The notes beneath the pieces are model-generated. The model saw nothing but the letters and a program-made list of their open reading frames with translations. It was not told the origin of the DNA and did not search any database. From Solibacillus palustris (GTDB lineage Bacteria > Bacillota > Bacilli > Bacillales_A > Planococcaceae), in NCBI RefSeq assembly GCF_022549215.1, contig NZ_JAKZFC010000001.1:1302001-1366000 (forward strand): a stretch of 64,000 nucleotides of DNA, in the 5' to 3' direction. Position numbers and translations under genes: made by a program. Shown piece after piece: positions 60,568 to 64,000 of the stretch; positions within the stretch are counted from its first letter, which is position 1, and each line of letters opens with the position of its first letter.

Positions 60568-60845
60568 ATGATCTTTAATTAAAGATTCGTATTTCGGAAT
60601 AATCAATCCTTATATTAAAATGTATAGCGATAAATAGATAAAACTTCAATATCGTTGACAAAAAAAACCACACCAGACATTAAAATATTTATTTCCCGGG
60701 AATTAATTGAATTTTCTGCTTTCTGAATCCATTCTTTTTCAACAGGTAATTCAAGCGAGGGCACCACAAATGTTTTGTAATAAGCCCACATAAATCAGTG
60801 TATAGAAAATTAAAACGTCCGTACGTAATCTCGTATCCTGCGATA
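60568..60845. other. Intergenic region
   Basis: Between convergent genes. A minus-strand open frame (60689-60886) with plausible codons (YGRFNFLYTDLCGLITKHLW) crosses the terminator of the GGDEF gene and has no ribosome binding site, so I treat it as a remnant or chance. Nothing else seen. Confidence 0.4.
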
Positions 60846-60884
60846 TAAAAAAAGTGCGTATTCGTTAAAAACAACGAAACGCAC
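60846..60884 (-). terminator. Terminator of the GGDEF gene
   Basis: On the minus strand GTGCGTTTCGTT pairs with AACGAATACGCAC (one bulge), followed by seven T. Confidence 0.88.
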
Positions 60885-60897
60885 ATTACGAATTATT

Positions 60898-62337
60898 TTA
60901 AGCATTTACATAAAAGCTAATCAAATTTCTTCCTGTGTTTTTAGATTGGTACAAAGCTTGATCGGCAAGGTCTAGTAATGTTTTTAACTCTTTTACTTCA
61001 CAATCAGCAAGCGATGCAACGCCCATACTAATTGTTAACTTTACATAAATGTCGTCTGTTTGGAATTCAAAATCGGTGATACTTGCGAAAAGCTGTTGAA
61101 GTATTGTTTCAGCATCTTTTCCAAGCTGCTTTGCGAGAAAGACGAATTCATCACCGGCATAGCGTGCGAATAAAAAGTTTTCTGGCAATACACCTTGAAT
61201 GATCTGTGCGAGCTGTTGAATAGCTAAGTCACCAACGATATGGCCAAAGCGGTCATTTATCTTTTTAAAATGGTCGATATCGATGATGGCACAATGGACA
61301 TTATGTGCTGCCTCATCGATTAACTTTGCGCCGAATTTTTCTAAATATCTGCGATTAGGAATCGAAGTGAGCCCATCAATATAAACAAGTTGCTTCATAT
61401 TATCTAAATCGATTTCCTTGATGACTTTAATTGTCTCATTCGTCACGTGTTTCTTATGTTGATCTAACAATTTTTCGTTAAACTTTTTTGCATAATACAG
61501 TGCTTCTTGATAATTTCCGCTAATTTCGTGAGCTTGTACTAAATTTTCAAGAATAATGGTTAGAAAGGGCTCTTCTTTCGTTTGAACAATAAACGCATAG
61601 GCATTTTCTAATTCAGTGATGGCATCAGAATAACGCTGTAATTGAATGTAATAGCGACCTTTCACACATTGATAGTACATCTGTTCGCGATTATACTTCT
61701 CGATATTTGCAATGGCTTCGAATGCATGGAATAATGGCTCAATTGTTTGTAATTGCTGCCATTCTAATTGGATGGTCATCAAATTTAAGTAGTAGGCAGC
61801 TTCGGACATGGTCGTTTTTATGCTAGGCTCATGTACAAATTGTTTTTTGACTTCAAGTGCAATGGCATTTGCTTGCTCAAAATCTTTAATTAACAGATAG
61901 ACGCCTTGTAAATTGATTAAACTAATTACGTAACGTTTGGTGTCATTTAATTTTTTGGCGATTGCAATGGCTTCTTGATAATACTCGATGGCTGATTTTT
62001 CGTCACCAATTGAAGTACTGATGAACGCTAAGTAGGTACTGAGTTTTAACTGATTGAGCTCAGTTCCATGCTCTTTGCAGATTGATTTATATTCAGGTAA
62101 ATAGTTGTATAATTCTTCAACACGGCCTAAGTTCGCAAGGTTTTGGCAAATCCAGCCTAAGCAATCAATGACACGATCATACCGTTTTATGGCTTCGTAC
62201 TCTGTTTTTAAGATTCGAAAATAGCTTAATCCTTCTTCAAATTTTGCGACTAGGTGCATGCTTTTTGCATATTCAAATTTTTCTTCTAATGACTCAAATT
62301 TATTGAATTCTAACTTTTTCTGCTGTTGTATAAGCAT
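60898..62337 (-). CDS. TPR-domain diguanylate cyclase (GGDEF protein)
   Basis: Soluble protein of 479 residues. The first 290 residues form tetratricopeptide-like helices (e.g. EYYQEAIAIAKKLNDTKRY, ALYYAKKFNEKLLDQHKK). The C-terminal 170 residues are a GGDEF domain: DGLTSIPNRRYLEKF at its start, IIDIDHFKKINDRFGHIVGD, and the active-site loop FARYAGDEFVFLA (AGDEF, a commonly active variant). It should make cyclic di-GMP in response to protein-protein input. No EAL domain or membrane segment is present. Confidence 0.9.
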   Translation of the reverse strand: MLIQQQKKLEFNKFESLEEKFEYAKSMHLVAKFEEGLSYFRILKTEYEAIKRYDRVIDCLGWICQNLANLGRVEELYNYLPEYKSICKEHGTELNQLKLSTYLAFISTSIGDEKSAIEYYQEAIAIAKKLNDTKRYVISLINLQGVYLLIKDFEQANAIALEVKKQFVHEPSIKTTMSEAAYYLNLMTIQLEWQQLQTIEPLFHAFEAIANIEKYNREQMYYQCVKGRYYIQLQRYSDAITELENAYAFIVQTKEEPFLTIILENLVQAHEISGNYQEALYYAKKFNEKLLDQHKKHVTNETIKVIKEIDLDNMKQLVYIDGLTSIPNRRYLEKFGAKLIDEAAHNVHCAIIDIDHFKKINDRFGHIVGDLAIQQLAQIIQGVLPENFLFARYAGDEFVFLAKQLGKDAETILQQLFASITDFEFQTDDIYVKLTISMGVASLADCEVKELKTLLDLADQALYQSKNTGRNLISFYVNA

Positions 62338-62469
62338 TCCTGCCTAACTCCTTTAATTAAAAGTAAAATGAACAATAATAAAATATATTATATCATTTTT
62401 ATAATAAATTTCATATTTTTATGAAAATAAAAGGAAAATAACGGTATAGTTGTATAACCAAAAGGGGGT

Positions 62470-62709
62470 ATGTGTTTTGGTGTAAAGGATAATACTCAAA
62501 GTAAAATAACTGCTAGCTTGTTAGCTCTATATATATTTGTATCAACGTGGATTATTCTCTTTAATATGCAATTGTTTTTTCAAGAGTTGTGTCATATCAC
62601 GGGGGTTAGGGGAATTAAATTAATCCCTTTTACTGGATCAGTTATTAAAGGCAATCAAATTGATATTGGTGTGCAAAATAGCCAACTATCTGAAAATAAT
62701 TTCAGATAG
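62470..62709 (+). CDS. Possible small membrane protein
   Basis: Frame of 79 codons with one hydrophobic helix (ITASLLALYIFVSTWIILF). The GGGGG upstream is only two bases from the ATG, and the 3-prime end runs into a hairpin that serves the opposite strand, so this may be a remnant. Confidence 0.35.
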   Translation: MCFGVKDNTQSKITASLLALYIFVSTWIILFNMQLFFQELCHITGVRGIKLIPFTGSVIKGNQIDIGVQNSQLSENNFR

Positions 62710-62714
62710 CTGGC
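62677..62714 (-). terminator. Hairpin terminating the lysis-gene residue
   Basis: Fourteen-base stem around CTATCTGAAA and TTTCAGATAG with flanking GCCA/TGGC, 4-base loop; T-rich sequence follows on the minus strand. Lies downstream of the truncated amidase. Confidence 0.72.
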
Positions 62715-62762
62715 CATTCGTCGTACATACCGAAAAGGTGCGATATTTAATATTTTGAGCTT

Positions 62763-62939
62763 ACGATTCAAGGAGGTGTTTTCTTCAAAGTATGCTGTCA
62801 GGACTTTCCATGACCTTAATATTTCATAAACACGTTTTGCGACTTTCCGAGCTTCGGTACCTTCCGTTAAGCTGTAGCAACCATCACTACCTTTATTTTT
62901 CCAATGACCAGGGTGCATTTCGACTTCACTAGCAATCAT
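62763..62939 (-). pseudogene. Truncated phage-type N-acetylmuramoyl-L-alanine amidase
   Basis: The first 59 residues read MIASEVEMHPGHWKNKGSDG, then LTEGTEARKVAKRVYEILRS and LTAYFEENTSLN, matching from memory the N-terminus of phage endolysins with an Amidase_3 domain (the H-P-G-H near the start is metal-binding). After this the similarity stops and the frame runs into unrelated sequence. It overlaps the holin stop by four bases, as in intact holin-lysin modules. Confidence 0.75.
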
Positions 62940-63358
62940 TTATTTTCACCATCTTTTGATTTATCTTCTTCGCCATTCTGTAATTGTGTAAATGCATTTT
63001 GCAAAAAACGAGGAACTTTAATTCCTAAATGCCCGAGGTTTTCTATCATACTAATCCCTTCCATACCGATTAGAAATAAAATCATAGCATTCCGCATGAA
63101 ATCACCACTATTAGTAGCATTGTCTAATTGCACTGCTGCTACGACCATTAATATCATTGCTAACTTTTTCAAAAGCCCCTTAAAAGCTTTACGTGAAACT
63201 ACTTCTTTAATTAACCAAGCTACCATGATGCCTAATGTAAAATCGATTGCCATCAAAATACAGAGCGCCGTTACCAATTCATCTACATTACCAATTAAAT
63301 ATGCAACCCACCCAGTAATTTCATCAATAGCCGACGTCCACAATGTGTTTGCTTCCAA
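62936..63358 (-). CDS. Phage holin (Holin_4/toxin-secretion type)
   Basis: Protein of 140 residues with three helices: ELVTALCILMAIDFTLGIMV, LLKKLAMILMVVAAVQLDN, and FMRNAMILFLIGMEGISMIE with N-L-G-x-L-G-I-x-V-P. This is the signature order of the phage_holin_4 family. The start is taken at TTG 63358, seven bases after GAAAGGATGG; the frame extends 13 codons upstream. With the broken amidase it forms a relic phage lysis module; no other phage gene is visible. Confidence 0.82.
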   Translation of the reverse strand: MEANTLWTSAIDEITGWVAYLIGNVDELVTALCILMAIDFTLGIMVAWLIKEVVSRKAFKGLLKKLAMILMVVAAVQLDNATNSGDFMRNAMILFLIGMEGISMIENLGHLGIKVPRFLQNAFTQLQNGEEDKSKDGENK

Positions 63359-63566
63359 TCCTAAACCATCCTTTCTTTTATAATAAAAGCCCTCCACAGA
63401 GATTTGTAGAAGGCATAAAATTTTTCATAATTACAATAATTCGATTTAAGAATTTCATATTTTTGATATATAACCTAGTTTTGCTCGATTTTTAGTTCAT
63501 TAGTCCTTTTAAACTGAATTTTACGGGACTCCGCCATAACGCCTACTTTAACGTTTTAACTTCGAC

Positions 63567-63595
63567 AAAAGGAAGGGATTTCCTTCCTTTTATAA
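63567..63595. terminator. Terminator-like hairpin
   Basis: AAAAGGAAGG pairs perfectly with CCTTCCTTTT around a 5-base loop; T/A-rich on both sides. No obvious gene upstream on the + strand. Confidence 0.6.
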
Positions 63596-63886
63596 ATAAA
63601 AAATAAAGTTGAGAGCCATCCCAATATGCCGATTACATAGATTTAAAAAATCATCTAGTGGTTTGTATTTGCTACCTCAGTTACTCACTTTTTCTTTACC
63701 ACTTTAAACTCTATTTCCTTTTTATAATTTAACAACTAGTTTGGTTATTCTCAGAATCCAGATGTGCGAGGAATTACAGTTTAATGGGTGATCCCCAAAA
63801 TGCACGGTAAAGAATGAAAAAATCTGTTGTAATCCTGCTTTATTTCACTCACTTAATTTTGAAAGAGCTTTTTCCGACTACAAGAA

Positions 63887-63921
63887 AGCCCGTATGATGA
63901 AATTAATTCGTCATGCGGGCT
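63887..63921. terminator. Terminator-like hairpin
   Basis: AGCCCGTATGATG pairs with CGTCATGCGGGCT (two G-T or mismatched pairs), 9-base loop. The T run is short; the gene it serves probably lies beyond the window. Confidence 0.6.
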
Positions 63922-64000
63922 GTTTAATCTCTTTATTAGTTTGTCCTTGAAATAGTTACTAAATCGGGTGTCTCTTTTGCCTCAAAGCTTTACGATAATT

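Larger units (their letters stand above)
63359..64000. other. Right-edge region, no gene seen
   Basis: About 640 bases, AT-rich. Two hairpins are listed separately. No reading frame with a ribosome binding site or recognisable product is seen. Confidence 0.45.

Noticed and set aside
60689-60886. 65-codon minus-strand frame
   Set aside because: It begins inside the terminator of the GGDEF gene and lacks a ribosome binding site. A remnant is possible.
62904-63383. 159-codon plus-strand frame opposite the holin gene
   Set aside because: Shadow of the holin gene; its translation is Ser/Asn-rich without family features, while the minus strand reads a clear holin.
1-64000. tRNA, rRNA and insertion sequences
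   Set aside because: I looked for tRNA T-loop sequence (GTTCGANTC) with CCA-type ends, rRNA-like sequence, and transposase motifs on both strands and saw none I could support.

Overview
The window looks like a chromosomal segment of a low-GC Gram-positive bacterium of the order Bacillales. Nearly every gene has a strong AGGAGG-type ribosome binding site, TTG and GTG starts are frequent, argS is preceded by a T-box leader, and several genes have recognisable Bacillus relatives (yxlE/F/G, katE, a YfzA-like protein, a CcsB/ResC-type protein). A Lysinibacillus/Solibacillus-like (Planococcaceae) origin is my inference from overall gene style. I see no tRNA, rRNA, CRISPR array, transposase or intact prophage.

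Layout. 0.3-7.3 kb: a tight four-gene operon encoding three different dynamin-like GTPases (the first carries a long C-terminal series of bacterial SH3-like repeats) and a 101-residue partner. 7.7-15.9 kb: ordinary small genes (DedA, DUF1648, nucleoside deoxyribosyltransferase, an ECF sigma/anti-sigma pair with a CWC-type protein, GNAT, VOC, MerR with its operator, CcsB). 16.0-20.5 kb: a cassette-like array of small stand-alone accessory genes (HAD phosphatase, Nudix, unknown proteins, DinB) separated by about 100-bp composite repeats, each made of a hairpin, a terminator and a second hairpin. 20.7-35.3 kb: an HXXEE membrane protein and HTH regulator next to a yxlEFG-like ABC transporter, a DUF2332/LysR divergent pair, more stand-alone accessory genes with scattered copies of the same repeat, and a YibE/F pair. 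35.4-43 kb: gene debris, a dienelactone hydrolase, the catalase KatE, a secreted protein, and a GntR/ABC transporter operon behind a palindromic operator. 43-50 kb: two metallo-beta-lactamase-fold proteins, an M3 peptidase, a YeiH-type membrane protein, and T-box-controlled argS. 50.7-53.2 kb: a decayed argS fragment, a small XRE/membrane-protein operon and GC-rich hairpins. 53.2-62.3 kb: AraC regulator, IMPase, DJ-1/PfpI, Nudix, hydrolases, GNAT, and a TPR-GGDEF protein. 62.6-63.4 kb: a holin and a truncated amidase, the residue of a phage lysis module.

Most striking are (i) the triple-dynamin operon, a candidate membrane-remodelling or anti-phage system; (ii) the repeat-separated gene array, which resembles an integron cassette array in architecture but has no visible integrase and no consensus attC; (iii) three intergenic arrays, far apart, built from different cores but sharing the same 20-21 bp period; and (iv) several short decayed duplicates of genes that are still intact nearby (argS, a dienelactone hydrolase, a DUF5412-like gene), one of which abuts a copy of the dispersed repeat.

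All family names come from motif recognition by eye; no database search was run.
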